Source: Alistipes sp. UBA936
Lineage (GTDB): Bacteria > Bacteroidota > Bacteroidia > Bacteroidales > Rikenellaceae
NCBI GenBank assembly: GCA_002293505.1
Contig: DBDI01000013.1
Location: 233-29,641 of the forward strand
Direction: 5' to 3'
DNA length: 29,409 nt
Position numbers and translations under genes: made by a program. Under the pieces are notes generated by a model. It was not told the origin of the DNA, ran no database searches, and saw nothing but the letters and a program-made list of their open reading frames with translations. This document shows, piece by piece, positions 1-7,279 of this stretch (position 1 is the stretch's first letter; each line of letters opens with the position of its first letter).

Positions 1-71
1 ATCGAGCCCGACCGGTCGATCAGGACGACGAACGCCGTGGGGTGTTCTCTTGTTATTGTGGCGGAATACAA
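1..71 (-). CDS. von Willebrand factor A domain protein, N-terminal fragment
   Basis: Only the first 23 codons lie in the window; the gene continues past the left edge. From a TTG at 71 the minus strand reads LYSATITREHPTAFVVLIDR followed by SGS, and the last two bases (AT) are compatible with a following Met. A hydrophobic strand ending in D-R-S-G-S is the first half of the MIDAS metal-binding motif (DxSxS) of VWA domains, and in Bacteroidales VWA proteins this motif typically sits within the first 25 residues, as here. An in-frame TGA lies three codons upstream of the TTG and no ATG or GTG is available, so TTG is the likely start. The mdh terminator separates it from mdh. Cargo and role cannot be told from this fragment. 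Confidence 0.55.
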   Translation of the reverse strand, partial: MYSATITREHPTAFVVLIDRSGS

Positions 72-149
72 CTCGGGTCAGTTGATAAGTATATTTTTCA
101 AAAAGGCCCCCGGTGGTGTAAAATTTCCCCAAAAGTTACACGTAAAAAA

Positions 150-192
150 CCCACATCCGGCACCGGGAGCCAAAGCCTGGTGCGGATGTGGG
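150..192 (-). terminator. Rho-independent terminator of gcvH-mdh
   Basis: CCCACATCC and GCACC at 150-164 pair with GGTGC and GGATGTGGG at 179-192 with one bulged G, around a loop of about 14 bases. On the minus strand the stem is followed by six T residues (plus-strand A run at 144-149), so it terminates transcription coming from mdh. The plus-strand side has no comparable T-run. Confidence 0.85.
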
Positions 193-245
193 TATCAAAA
201 ATTTTACTGTAACTCTTGGGAGCTACAAAAGTAGCAAAAAAATCT

Positions 246-1187
246 TTACAGTGCTCCGATTTCTTTCAAAACGGCGTTGGTTTTTCTCACCGCGTCGGCC
301 GAGGCTTCGAACTTCGCCTTTTCGTCCGCCGTCAGCTCGATCTCCACGATGCGTTCCACGCCGCCGCGACCGATCACCGCCGGAACACCGATGCAGATAT
401 CCTTCTGGCCATACTCGCCATTGAGCGCCACGCACGAGGGGATGAGCTTTTTCTGATCGCCGATAATCGCCTCGACCACACTTGCAGCCGCGGCCCCGGG
501 AGCGTACCACGCCGAGGTGCCCAACAGGCCCGTCAACGTCGCGCCGCCCACCATTGTGTCGGCAACCACCTTCTGGAGCGTTTCTTTGGGGGCGAATTGC
601 GCAACCGGTACCCCGTTCCACGCAGCCTTATCAATCAGAGGTATCATCGTTGTGTCGCCGTGACCGCCGATCACCATCCCGTCGATGTCGTTCATACTCG
701 CACCCAGCGCCTTGGCAAGGTAGCAACGGAACCGCGACGAGTCCAACTGACCACCCATACCGAACACGCGGGCAGCGGGCAGGCCGGAAGATTTCAACGC
801 CAGGTAGGTCATCGTATCCATCGGGTTCGACACGATCACAAACACCGCCCCGGGGCTGTGTTTCATCGCCTCGCCCATCACGGTCTTGACGATACCGGCA
901 TTCACACCAATCAACTCCTCGCGGGTCATACCCGGTTTACGAGGCACGCCGGAGGTGATCACCACGACATCCGACCCGGCCGTAGCGGCGTAATCATTCG
1001 TCACACCCTTGACGGCAGTGTCGAATCCGCACAGGGTTGAGGTTTGGTAGATGTCCAACATTTTGCCCTCGGAGAGGCCCTCCTTGATGTCGATCAACAC
1101 GACCTCGGAGGCTACTTTACGCATCGCCAAAACATTTGCGCACGTCGCGCCGACGTTACCGGCGCCGATCACTGTAACTTTCGACAT
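246..1187 (-). CDS. mdh: Malate dehydrogenase
   Basis: NAD-dependent oxidation of malate to oxaloacetate, or the reverse in the reductive succinate branch used by Bacteroidales. The 313 residues match the usual length of the LDH-like malate dehydrogenases. Visible signatures are the Rossmann loop GAGNVG at residues 8-13, the adenine-ribose Asp in LIDI (about 33), the mobile loop Arg residues in VPRKPGMTR (R83, R89), VSNPMD at 119-124, Asp149 and Arg152, and the catalytic His176 in GGHGDTTM. The ATG at 1187 is 14 bases after the gcvH stop, so the two genes are probably co-transcribed and end at the terminator at 150-192. A cytoplasmic enzyme; no anomalies seen. Confidence 0.97.
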   Translation of the reverse strand: MSKVTVIGAGNVGATCANVLAMRKVASEVVLIDIKEGLSEGKMLDIYQTSTLCGFDTAVKGVTNDYAATAGSDVVVITSGVPRKPGMTREELIGVNAGIVKTVMGEAMKHSPGAVFVIVSNPMDTMTYLALKSSGLPAARVFGMGGQLDSSRFRCYLAKALGASMNDIDGMVIGGHGDTTMIPLIDKAAWNGVPVAQFAPKETLQKVVADTMVGGATLTGLLGTSAWYAPGAAAASVVEAIIGDQKKLIPSCVALNGEYGQKDICIGVPAVIGRGGVERIVEIELTADEKAKFEASADAVRKTNAVLKEIGAL

Positions 1188-1201
1188 AGCTGCTGAGAGT
1201 T

Positions 1202-1576
1202 TTATCCGATAAGTTTTTCATACTCCGCGGCGGTGAGCAGATGCTCGTGGGCGGAACCGTCCATTTTGATGCGGATGATCCATCCCTTACCATAGGGGTC
1301 GCGGTTGACGGCGTCCGGAGCGTCGTCCAGAGCCTCGTTGAAAGCCACAACCTCGCCCGTTACGGGGCACAGCAGGTCGGATACGGTTTTGACAGCCTCC
1401 ACGGTGCCGAACACATCGCCCGCGGCAACGGTCTCACCCACGGTGGGGATGTCAAGAAAAACGATGTCGCCGAGCTGGCTTTGAGCGAAGTCGGTGATGC
1501 CGACAACGGCTTGGTCGCCCTCGACGCGGACCCACTCGTGGTCCTTGGTGTACTTGAGATCTGTTGGAATATTCAT
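1202..1576 (-). CDS. gcvH: Glycine cleavage system H protein
   Basis: Lipoyl carrier that shuttles the aminomethyl group between the P, T and L proteins of the glycine cleavage system; it can also act as a lipoate relay. The 124 residues have the usual length. The lipoyl-lysine is K63 in GTVEAVKTVSDL, and the family signature regions HEWVRVEG and LGDIVFLDIP precede it. The ATG at 1576 gives the standard N-terminus; a longer reading frame upstream only overlaps the glycosyltransferase gene. No gcvT or gcvP is present in the window, so H is detached from the rest of the complex and instead paired with mdh. Its promoter lies inside the 3' end of the upstream gene. Confidence 0.97.
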   Translation of the reverse strand: MNIPTDLKYTKDHEWVRVEGDQAVVGITDFAQSQLGDIVFLDIPTVGETVAAGDVFGTVEAVKTVSDLLCPVTGEVVAFNEALDDAPDAVNRDPYGKGWIIRIKMDGSAHEHLLTAAEYEKLIG

Positions 1577-1599
1577 AACAAAGGTTAATGGGTTTGGTG

Positions 1600-2631
1600 T
1601 TATTTCGCGCAAAGATATAAAACTTTTTCGGCAATCCGGGCGGGCTCGATATCTTTCAGGCAACGATACGATCCGTCACGACAAGGCAACACCCCCCCGA
1701 CCGAGCAGGGGCGGCACTCGACAGGCAACTGGATAGCGTTGGCGGGGTCCTGTCCCAGTCCGTAGAATCCGGCGTAGGGGTGGGTCGCGCCCCAAACCGA
1801 AACCACTGGAGTGCCGACCAACGACCCCATCTGCATAGCCACGGAGTCCATAGTCAACATCACGTCGAGGTTCGACATCAGGTTCAGCTCATCACCCAGG
1901 TTCATAGTCCCGATCACCGAAACTATATTGTCCCGCTGACTGGCGATCTGGGCCGCGAGGCGCTCCTCTTCTTTACCGCCGCCGAAGATGAAAACCTTCT
2001 GCACCCCGTCGGCGATCTGTGCAACGGCTTGCTCCATCAGTTCCACGGGGTAGACCTTGGCGACGTGCTTGGCGAACGGAGCAACCCCGACCCACGGCCC
2101 GGTCTTCTTACCGTGGAGGTATTTGATCGCCAACGGCACAGGCAACACGATGTCGGACGCCGTCTGGGGCGACACCTCGAACCCAAGGTCGCGCAACACG
2201 TCGGCGTAACGCTCGTGGGTGGTTTTTAGCTGGTGGAAGTTCAGGTGGCCGCGGCGACACAGGCGACGCTTGGAGCCCTTACCCTTGTCGATGTGCGAGA
2301 CGCGGCAACCGCGCAATTCGAGCAATTTGCGGATCGACGACGAGGTGAAACTATCCTGCATATCGGCCACGGCGTCCACCCCCTCGCGCCGAGCATCCCA
2401 AGCGAGTCGGAATAGCCCCCAGAATCCCTTATGGCGGAATTTCAGGTTGAGGTGGAAGAAGCGCATATCGCGAATACCGCGAAAGAACGGCGCGTAGAAC
2501 GGCTGGGTGAGGACGGTGATCTTAACGCCCGGATACTTGTGCCTCAGGTCGCGGATCACGGGTGCGGTCATCGCCACGGCACCCATCGACGAGAGCCGGA
2601 TAATGAGGATATGTTTCGGGAGAGCCTTCAC
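1600..2631 (-). CDS. Family-9 glycosyltransferase (ADP-heptose:LPS heptosyltransferase-like)
   Basis: Predicted to add a heptose or related sugar to the lipopolysaccharide core at the inner face of the cytoplasmic membrane. The 343 residues have the GT9 layout: an N-terminal Rossmann domain starting KHILIIRLSSMGAVAM, and a nucleotide-sugar-binding C-terminal domain with VGVAPFAKHVAKVYP (about 181-195), FIFGGGKEE and the donor-site stretch MDSVAMQMGSLVGTPVVSVW followed by GATHPYAGF. A Cys-rich tail (CRPCSVGGVLPC) is common in Bacteroidetes members. The start is a GTG at 2631: an in-frame TGA lies two codons upstream and the next in-frame ATG falls inside the conserved first strand. The -7 box is only 4 bases from this GTG. 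The sugar specificity cannot be read from sequence. Confidence 0.9.
   Translation of the reverse strand: MKALPKHILIIRLSSMGAVAMTAPVIRDLRHKYPGVKITVLTQPFYAPFFRGIRDMRFFHLNLKFRHKGFWGLFRLAWDARREGVDAVADMQDSFTSSSIRKLLELRGCRVSHIDKGKGSKRRLCRRGHLNFHQLKTTHERYADVLRDLGFEVSPQTASDIVLPVPLAIKYLHGKKTGPWVGVAPFAKHVAKVYPVELMEQAVAQIADGVQKVFIFGGGKEEERLAAQIASQRDNIVSVIGTMNLGDELNLMSNLDVMLTMDSVAMQMGSLVGTPVVSVWGATHPYAGFYGLGQDPANAIQLPVECRPCSVGGVLPCRDGSYRCLKDIEPARIAEKVLYLCAK
1610..1617 (-). promoter_or_regulatory. -7 box of gcvH-mdh inside the upstream gene
   Basis: TATCTTTG on the minus strand matches the Bacteroidetes -7 consensus TAnnTTTG in all fixed positions. It lies within the last codons of the glycosyltransferase gene (stop at 1600-1602) and 33 bases before the gcvH ATG. 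No clear TTTG -33 element is seen at the expected spacing. Confidence 0.65.
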
Positions 2632-2635
2632 GCAT

Positions 2636-2643
2636 CAAAAATA
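2636..2643 (-). promoter_or_regulatory. -7 box of the glycosyltransferase gene
   Basis: TATTTTTG on the minus strand fits TAnnTTTG and ends 4 bases before the GTG start at 2631, predicting a leaderless message. It is back-to-back with the plus-strand box at 2657-2664. Confidence 0.65.
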
Positions 2644-2656
2644 CAAAAAAGTTTAC

Positions 2657-2664
2657 TAACTTTG
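2657..2664 (+). promoter_or_regulatory. -7 box of the glucosaminidase-mscS operon
   Basis: TAACTTTG matches TAnnTTTG exactly and ends 4 bases before the ATG at 2669, so transcription would begin at or within a base or two of the start codon. No TTTG -33 element is evident. Confidence 0.7.
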
Positions 2665-2668
2665 TCGA

Positions 2669-3340
2669 ATGAAACGAGTTATATTTTTACTGGTGGCGCT
2701 CGGGGCAACCTGGGGAGCGGGGGCGCAGGGGGCGCAGGGGGGCGAGAGGCTGACCAATGAGGAGTATATTGCGAGGTGGTGCGACGCGGCGGTGGCCGAT
2801 ATGGAGCGCTATGGAATACCGGCAAGCATCAAGCTGGCACAGGGAATGCTCGAAAGCGACAACGGAAACAGCCGACTGGCGCGAGTGGCCAACAACCACT
2901 TCGGGATAAAGTGCAAGAGCGACTGGCGGGGACGAACTCTCAGCCACGACGACGATGCGCCCGGAGAGTGTTTCCGAAGCTACGCCTCGGCCGAAGAGTC
3001 GTGGAGAGACCACTCGGAGTTTCTGGACAAGGGCGACAGGTACGCCTTCCTGTTCGAACTAGACCCGACCGACTACAAGGGCTGGGCAGAAGGTCTGAAG
3101 AGAGCGGGATATGCAACAAATCCGAAATATCCGCAGTTGCTGGTGAAGCTCATCGAGGATAACCAACTACACCTGTATGACACGGGCGAGGCGCGAAAGC
3201 CAACCGTGGCCGCGCAGCCGGAACCGATGCCCGCACCCTCGGCAACCCCGCGCCAAAAACCAACCCACCCCAACGTAACGGGAAAGGGAGGAGACGGGTT
3301 CGATCCGGACAACTTCACGATAGTCGCAAAACCAAACTAA
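2669..3340 (+). CDS. Secreted glucosaminidase domain protein (FlgJ/GH73-like muramidase)
   Basis: Predicted peptidoglycan hydrolase cutting N-acetylglucosaminyl bonds in the cell wall. Residues 1-20 (MKRVIFLLVALGATWGAGAQ) form a Sec signal peptide, which supports the ATG at 2669 despite its closeness to the -7 box. The catalytic domain covers about 30-170, with the family's general acid E62 in GMLESDNGNSRLA and the following NHFGIKCKSDW motif; GYATNPKYPQLLVKLIE is the usual end of the domain. The last 50 residues are Pro/Thr-rich and disordered; no LysM or SH3 cell-wall-binding domain is seen. The signal-peptide end is coded by G-rich runs up to six G (around 2718-2745). First gene of a seven-gene plus-strand run. 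Confidence 0.9.
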   Translation: MKRVIFLLVALGATWGAGAQGAQGGERLTNEEYIARWCDAAVADMERYGIPASIKLAQGMLESDNGNSRLARVANNHFGIKCKSDWRGRTLSHDDDAPGECFRSYASAEESWRDHSEFLDKGDRYAFLFELDPTDYKGWAEGLKRAGYATNPKYPQLLVKLIEDNQLHLYDTGEARKPTVAAQPEPMPAPSATPRQKPTHPNVTGKGGDGFDPDNFTIVAKPN

Positions 3341-3349
3341 CGATCACCT

Positions 3350-4042
3350 ATGGAAAGCGAAACCGGCCTGGGGCCCCACATCCTGCAAGCGATCATCGAA
3401 AAAAGCAACCTCTCGCAGAGGGTCTTCGACAACACCTACGCCGTGATGACAAAGCTCAAGGAGATTCTGCACGAACTGGCCTCGGAGCTCGACGAGGAAC
3501 TCGAAGAGAGGCTCGACGAACGGGTCAAGATCGAGTACAAGGATCGTGGAAAGTACGAAGCACACTTCACGTTCGGCGAAAACCTGCTCATCTTCTCGAT
3601 GCAGACCGACATCTTTAGATTCGAACCCGGTGACGGGATCTGGAAAAACGAATACGTTGCCGCGGAACCAGACCGGGGTGCGTGTGGGATAATCAATGTG
3701 TGGAACTTCCTCAAGGACTCGTTCGAGTATAAGCGACTGGGCGACGAGGGCTATCTGGTGGCCAGGGTGTTCGTCAACCGTGAGATGCGCTTTATGGTCG
3801 AAGGAAAGGGCCAAAAGGGATTCGGGCGCGGAGTGTTCGGCAACCACATAGTCGACAAAGCGGGACTGACCGCCGTCATTGAAGCAGCGATAGACTACGC
3901 GTTGAGTTTCGATCTACTGGTGCCGCCGTACGAAAGCCAAAAGGTAGTGACGGCCGAACAGTTCAATACAAAGATGGAGAACTCCAAAATGCAGACCGGA
4001 AAGAGGCTGGGGTATGAGTTCACAACAGACGACGTGAAATGA
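3350..4042 (+). CDS. Conserved protein of unknown function
   Basis: I do not recognise a named domain. The 230 residues are predicted soluble with no signal peptide or membrane segment. Residues 10-70 look helical and very acidic (ELASELDEELEERLDERV at 43-60), followed by a mixed alpha/beta part (HFTFGENLLIF, GIINVWNFLKDSFEY, GYLVARVFVNREMRFMVEGK) and a C-terminal tail. It starts 9 bases after the glucosaminidase stop and its last bases overlap folB (ATGA), so it is translationally coupled to folB. The position suggests a housekeeping role conserved with this operon, but no function can be assigned. Confidence 0.85.
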   Translation: MESETGLGPHILQAIIEKSNLSQRVFDNTYAVMTKLKEILHELASELDEELEERLDERVKIEYKDRGKYEAHFTFGENLLIFSMQTDIFRFEPGDGIWKNEYVAAEPDRGACGIINVWNFLKDSFEYKRLGDEGYLVARVFVNREMRFMVEGKGQKGFGRGVFGNHIVDKAGLTAVIEAAIDYALSFDLLVPPYESQKVVTAEQFNTKMENSKMQTGKRLGYEFTTDDVK

Positions 4043-4404
4043 GTTACGAGTTGAGGCTGGAGGGGATGGAGTTCCGGGCGGCGCACGGCTGCTACGAGGT
4101 GGAACAAACCGTGGGAGGAAACTATGTGGTGGACGTGGAGCTGACGGTGGAGGGGGCTCGGAGCTCGGGAGGAGCGATCGAAAGGGACGATGTGGAGGGG
4201 GTGGTGAACTATGTGGAGGTGTACGAGGCGGTGAGGGCACAGATGGGCATACCGTCGAGGATCATCGAGCACGCCGCCGACAGGATAACAAAGGCCATCG
4301 CGGCACGATTTCCGCAAGTGCGCACGGGGCGGGTGACGCTGGCAAAACTCGCACCACCGCTGGGAGGAAAAGCCGAGAAGGTTTCGGTAACGCTAACTTT
4401 TTGA
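4039..4404 (+). CDS. folB: Dihydroneopterin aldolase
   Basis: Converts 7,8-dihydroneopterin to 6-hydroxymethyl-dihydropterin and glycolaldehyde in folate biosynthesis. The 121 residues are the full family length. Compared with the E. coli enzyme, the key residues are present: Glu22 in GCYEVEQ, the tyrosine Y58 in VNYVEV (E. coli Tyr54) and the lysine K103 in LAKLAPP (E. coli Lys100). RIIEHAADRI is the conserved helix. The ATG overlaps the stop of the upstream gene by four bases. No other folate gene is in the window. Confidence 0.95.
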   Translation: MSYELRLEGMEFRAAHGCYEVEQTVGGNYVVDVELTVEGARSSGGAIERDDVEGVVNYVEVYEAVRAQMGIPSRIIEHAADRITKAIAARFPQVRTGRVTLAKLAPPLGGKAEKVSVTLTF

Positions 4405-4408
4405 TACT

Positions 4409-5332
4409 ATGAAATACGACGACGAATATTACGACGAGGGGCCGGACAAGTGGGACGACGACAAAGGAGGGGCCGCAGGAAGAACACTGAAAGGCTACAA
4501 GGTTGTGGTCGCAATTCTGGCCGTGGTGCTGGTGGCGGTCTCGGGCCTCTACTTCTGGCAATCGTGGGAGCAAAAGCGCGAGTTCGCGATCGAACGAGAC
4601 ACGCTCACCAACCGGATGCTGGCAATCCGAGGCCAGATGGACGGACTACAAACAACGAACGACTCGCTCAACACCTCCATCGTACTGGAGCGGCTGAGGA
4701 CGGACTCGGTGCTCGATGTGATGGCCCGCGAGAGGAACGTCACCCGTGCAAAGATCCGCTCCTACGAAAAGGAACTGGGAACGATGCGGGCCATTATGAC
4801 CAACTACATCAACACCATCGACTCGCTGGGCAAGCTCAACCGCCGGTTGCAGGATGAAAATCTGGGTATGCGGCGCCAGGTGACCACCGAACGTCTACGA
4901 GCGGACAAGGCCGAGGAACGGGTCGAGGATATGGACCTGAGGATACGTCAGGGTGCCCGTGTAATCGCGCGAGACATCCGAATGACCGCCCTCAACAATA
5001 ACGACAAGGAGGTCACGCGAGTGGCCCGTGCGGCCAGACTGAGAGTCGACTTCGTGCTGTCGGCAAACGCGCTGGCCAATCCGGGTTCGAGGCCGGTATA
5101 CATTCGAGTCACCGGGCCCGACGGGTATACGCTTGCCGGGGCGCAGGCCGCCGCGTTCGACTTCGAGGGCGAACACATTGTCTACTCGGCGATGAGGGAT
5201 GTGGACTATCAGGGCGACGACCTGCCCGTGGGGATCTACTACAGCGGCACGGATCTTGTAGCCGGATCGTACCACGTGGCCGTGTATATGGACGGGCTGC
5301 GGATAGGGCAAACCGAAGTACTGTTGAGATAG
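4409..5332 (+). CDS. Single-pass membrane protein with long coiled coil, unknown function
   Basis: The 307 residues have a clear modular plan. Residues 1-28 are a highly acidic cytoplasmic tail rich in Asp and Tyr; about 31-51 (VVVAILAVVLVAVSGLYFW) is a single membrane helix; about 55-185 is a continuous heptad-rich coiled coil (ERDTLTNRMLAIRGQMDG, LGKLNRRLQDENLGMRRQV); about 200-307 is a beta-rich periplasmic domain. The C-terminal part (RPVYIRVTGPDGYTLAG, DLPVGIYYSGTDLVAG, YHVAVYMDGLRIGQ) resembles an Ig-like or beta-sandwich fold by eye only. It starts 4 bases after folB and ends 2 bases before the next gene. No enzyme motif is seen; a scaffold or envelope-spanning role is an inference. 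Confidence 0.85.
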   Translation: MKYDDEYYDEGPDKWDDDKGGAAGRTLKGYKVVVAILAVVLVAVSGLYFWQSWEQKREFAIERDTLTNRMLAIRGQMDGLQTTNDSLNTSIVLERLRTDSVLDVMARERNVTRAKIRSYEKELGTMRAIMTNYINTIDSLGKLNRRLQDENLGMRRQVTTERLRADKAEERVEDMDLRIRQGARVIARDIRMTALNNNDKEVTRVARAARLRVDFVLSANALANPGSRPVYIRVTGPDGYTLAGAQAAAFDFEGEHIVYSAMRDVDYQGDDLPVGIYYSGTDLVAGSYHVAVYMDGLRIGQTEVLLR

Positions 5333-5334
5333 AG

Positions 5335-6048
5335 ATGAGATTGTTGTTTGCAATAACGGCTGTTGTCGCGACGTTTACCCTGTGGGCGGCACCGCCCGTG
5401 GAGGACGATGTGGTGGCACGGACGCTCGACACGGAGTCGGAGTTCTACTACCCCGCGCTGATGGCGCGATACGTGGCGGGCGACGAAACACTCACGGGAG
5501 AGGATTACCACTATCTCTACTACGGCTACGCATACACGCCCGAGTACGATGCCCACGCAGAGCTGCCGGGCGAGAGTGTGATGTACGACGTGTTGCGCTC
5601 CTCGGGGCCGCGACCGTCGAAGGAAGAAGCCGAAGCGCTGATAGAAGCCGGGCGGAGAAATATGGCCGTCGATCCGTTCAACCCGGCGAACGTGAATATG
5701 ATGACGTGGGCCTACGGGATCATTGGGGACACGGTGGCAATGAGGGCGAGCGGAGCACGGTTCAGAGGCATAATCGGAGCGATCGAGAGCTCGGGAACGG
5801 GGCTGAGGGAGAACTCGCCGTGGCACATACTGCGATTCAGTCACGCGAACGATGTGGTGGCCGAGAGAGGATTGAAGATCGCCAACCGACAAGTGCGAAG
5901 CCGAACGGTGGAGTACATACAGGTTGAACCGAATCCTCAACGGGTGAAAGGTTTTTTCTTCAACTACGACAGAATATATTGGAAACCCTACCAAGGGGAA
6001 CGTATAACCAAAGACAGCAACTGGGAGATAAATGGCATACCTTTATAA
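5335..6048 (+). CDS. DUF4919-like secreted protein
   Basis: Residues 1-18 (MRLLFAITAVVATFTLWA) form a signal peptide. The mature part has the pattern I associate with the Bacteroidetes DUF4919 family: YYPALMARYVAGDETLTGED followed by YHYLYYGYAYTPEYD, then helical repeats (EAEALIEAGRRNMAVDPFNP) reminiscent of tetratricopeptide helices. The family's function is not known to me. The 237 residues are near the length expected. The gene begins 2 bases after its neighbour and its last 17 bases overlap the start of the C11 protease gene, so the two are probably coupled. Confidence 0.8.
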   Translation: MRLLFAITAVVATFTLWAAPPVEDDVVARTLDTESEFYYPALMARYVAGDETLTGEDYHYLYYGYAYTPEYDAHAELPGESVMYDVLRSSGPRPSKEEAEALIEAGRRNMAVDPFNPANVNMMTWAYGIIGDTVAMRASGARFRGIIGAIESSGTGLRENSPWHILRFSHANDVVAERGLKIANRQVRSRTVEYIQVEPNPQRVKGFFFNYDRIYWKPYQGERITKDSNWEINGIPL

Positions 6049-7279
6049 GTATCTTGGAAAATACCTGACAGCAGCAGGGCTTGTGCTCGCGCTGGCCGGA
6101 TGTGTGAAAGACGACACGTCAAAGCCCAAACCCACGGATCCCGACGGGCGGGTGTTTCTTATGTACGACAATATCGGTGTATGGTTCGATGCCGACGTTG
6201 CGGAGGCTGCCGAAGCAGTAGCGGCCGGAGCACTGACCAAGGAAAATCAACGAGTGATCGTCTTCCATCGCCAAAGCACCGGCAGTGTGATCTACGAGCT
6301 GGTTCAGGATAAGAAGGCCGCAGGCGGGTACCGTAAAGAGATGGTCAAAGCTTACGCCCGCGGCGAAAACAACGACCTGTCCGTCGAGACGATCCGTGAC
6401 GTAGTTGCGGATGTACGTGATTACGCTCCTGCCAAACACTACGGACTGGCGTTCGGGTCGCACGGAAAAGGGTGGATACCAAAAAACAATCCGTCCAACC
6501 TGCGTCGAAGCATTGCGCCCGACCCATCGGCCGAATTGTGGGCGGAACCGGAAAATGGTCTTACCCGCTATCTGGCTTACGACTGGTCTTCGAGAATTGA
6601 CATCGGCGAATTTGCGGATGCTTTGGATGAGTGGGAATGGGACTTCATTCTTTTTGACGACTGTTTTATGACCTCAGTGGAGGCACTGTACGAGATTCGC
6701 CATCTGGCCGAATACTTCATAGGTTCCCCTACCGAAATTATGAAGGAGGGATTCCCTTATGATCGTGTGACGAGCCGGCTTTTTGCAGATTGGGAGGACG
6801 ACTTGGAGTTAGCTTTGAAGTCTGTGTCCAAGAGTTTTGTCGACTGGTATCGCGAAGGCAATAGCGATGTTCATCCCTGTGCCACGGTCGCCGTAGTGAA
6901 AACATGGGAGCTGGATGACCTTGCTATGAGCGTACGAGACATTGCGCGAAGCGGCCTTTGGACAAATGTAGACCCGTCACGGACTCCCGTTCAATACTAT
7001 GAAGGGATGGCCTCCCACGTCTTTTACGACTTGGATGACTATCTTCGAAACGGAATCGCTCCCACAAGCGACCAATACAGAGCCTTTACGGCTCAACTCG
7101 AAAAAGTTGTTGTTTTTGATGACCACACCGAGATGTTTTACTCTGACTACGGTGTTAGAACCACACATCCTATAAACCATTATTCGGGTTTGAATGTTTT
7201 CATTCCCTACGTGGCTTGGAATTCACTGATACCGGCATACAGGGAAACGCAATGGTATAAGTACGTGTACGAACAATGA
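6032..7279 (+). CDS. Clostripain-family (C11) cysteine peptidase lipoprotein
   Basis: Predicted surface or periplasmic lipoprotein protease; clostripain-family enzymes usually cut after Arg or Lys. LALAGC with Cys24 is a lipobox. The catalytic dyad is visible as His144 in FGSHGKGW and Cys211 in FILFDDCFMTS, each at the end of a hydrophobic strand as in the caspase-like fold, and the C-terminal part (HYSGLNVFIPY) matches the family. The ORF of 415 residues is complete. Codon use is more A/T-ending than in flanking genes (many TTT, ATT, GAT, CTT codons, particularly after about 6560), hinting at a different history. It overlaps the upstream gene by 17 bases and mscS by four. Confidence 0.9.
   Translation: MAYLYKYLGKYLTAAGLVLALAGCVKDDTSKPKPTDPDGRVFLMYDNIGVWFDADVAEAAEAVAAGALTKENQRVIVFHRQSTGSVIYELVQDKKAAGGYRKEMVKAYARGENNDLSVETIRDVVADVRDYAPAKHYGLAFGSHGKGWIPKNNPSNLRRSIAPDPSAELWAEPENGLTRYLAYDWSSRIDIGEFADALDEWEWDFILFDDCFMTSVEALYEIRHLAEYFIGSPTEIMKEGFPYDRVTSRLFADWEDDLELALKSVSKSFVDWYREGNSDVHPCATVAVVKTWELDDLAMSVRDIARSGLWTNVDPSRTPVQYYEGMASHVFYDLDDYLRNGIAPTSDQYRAFTAQLEKVVVFDDHTEMFYSDYGVRTTHPINHYSGLNVFIPYVAWNSLIPAYRETQWYKYVYEQ

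Noticed and set aside
1..234. A plus-strand frame from the left edge to 234
   Set aside because: It runs through the mdh terminator hairpin and shows no protein-like composition; the minus-strand VWA reading is more convincing.
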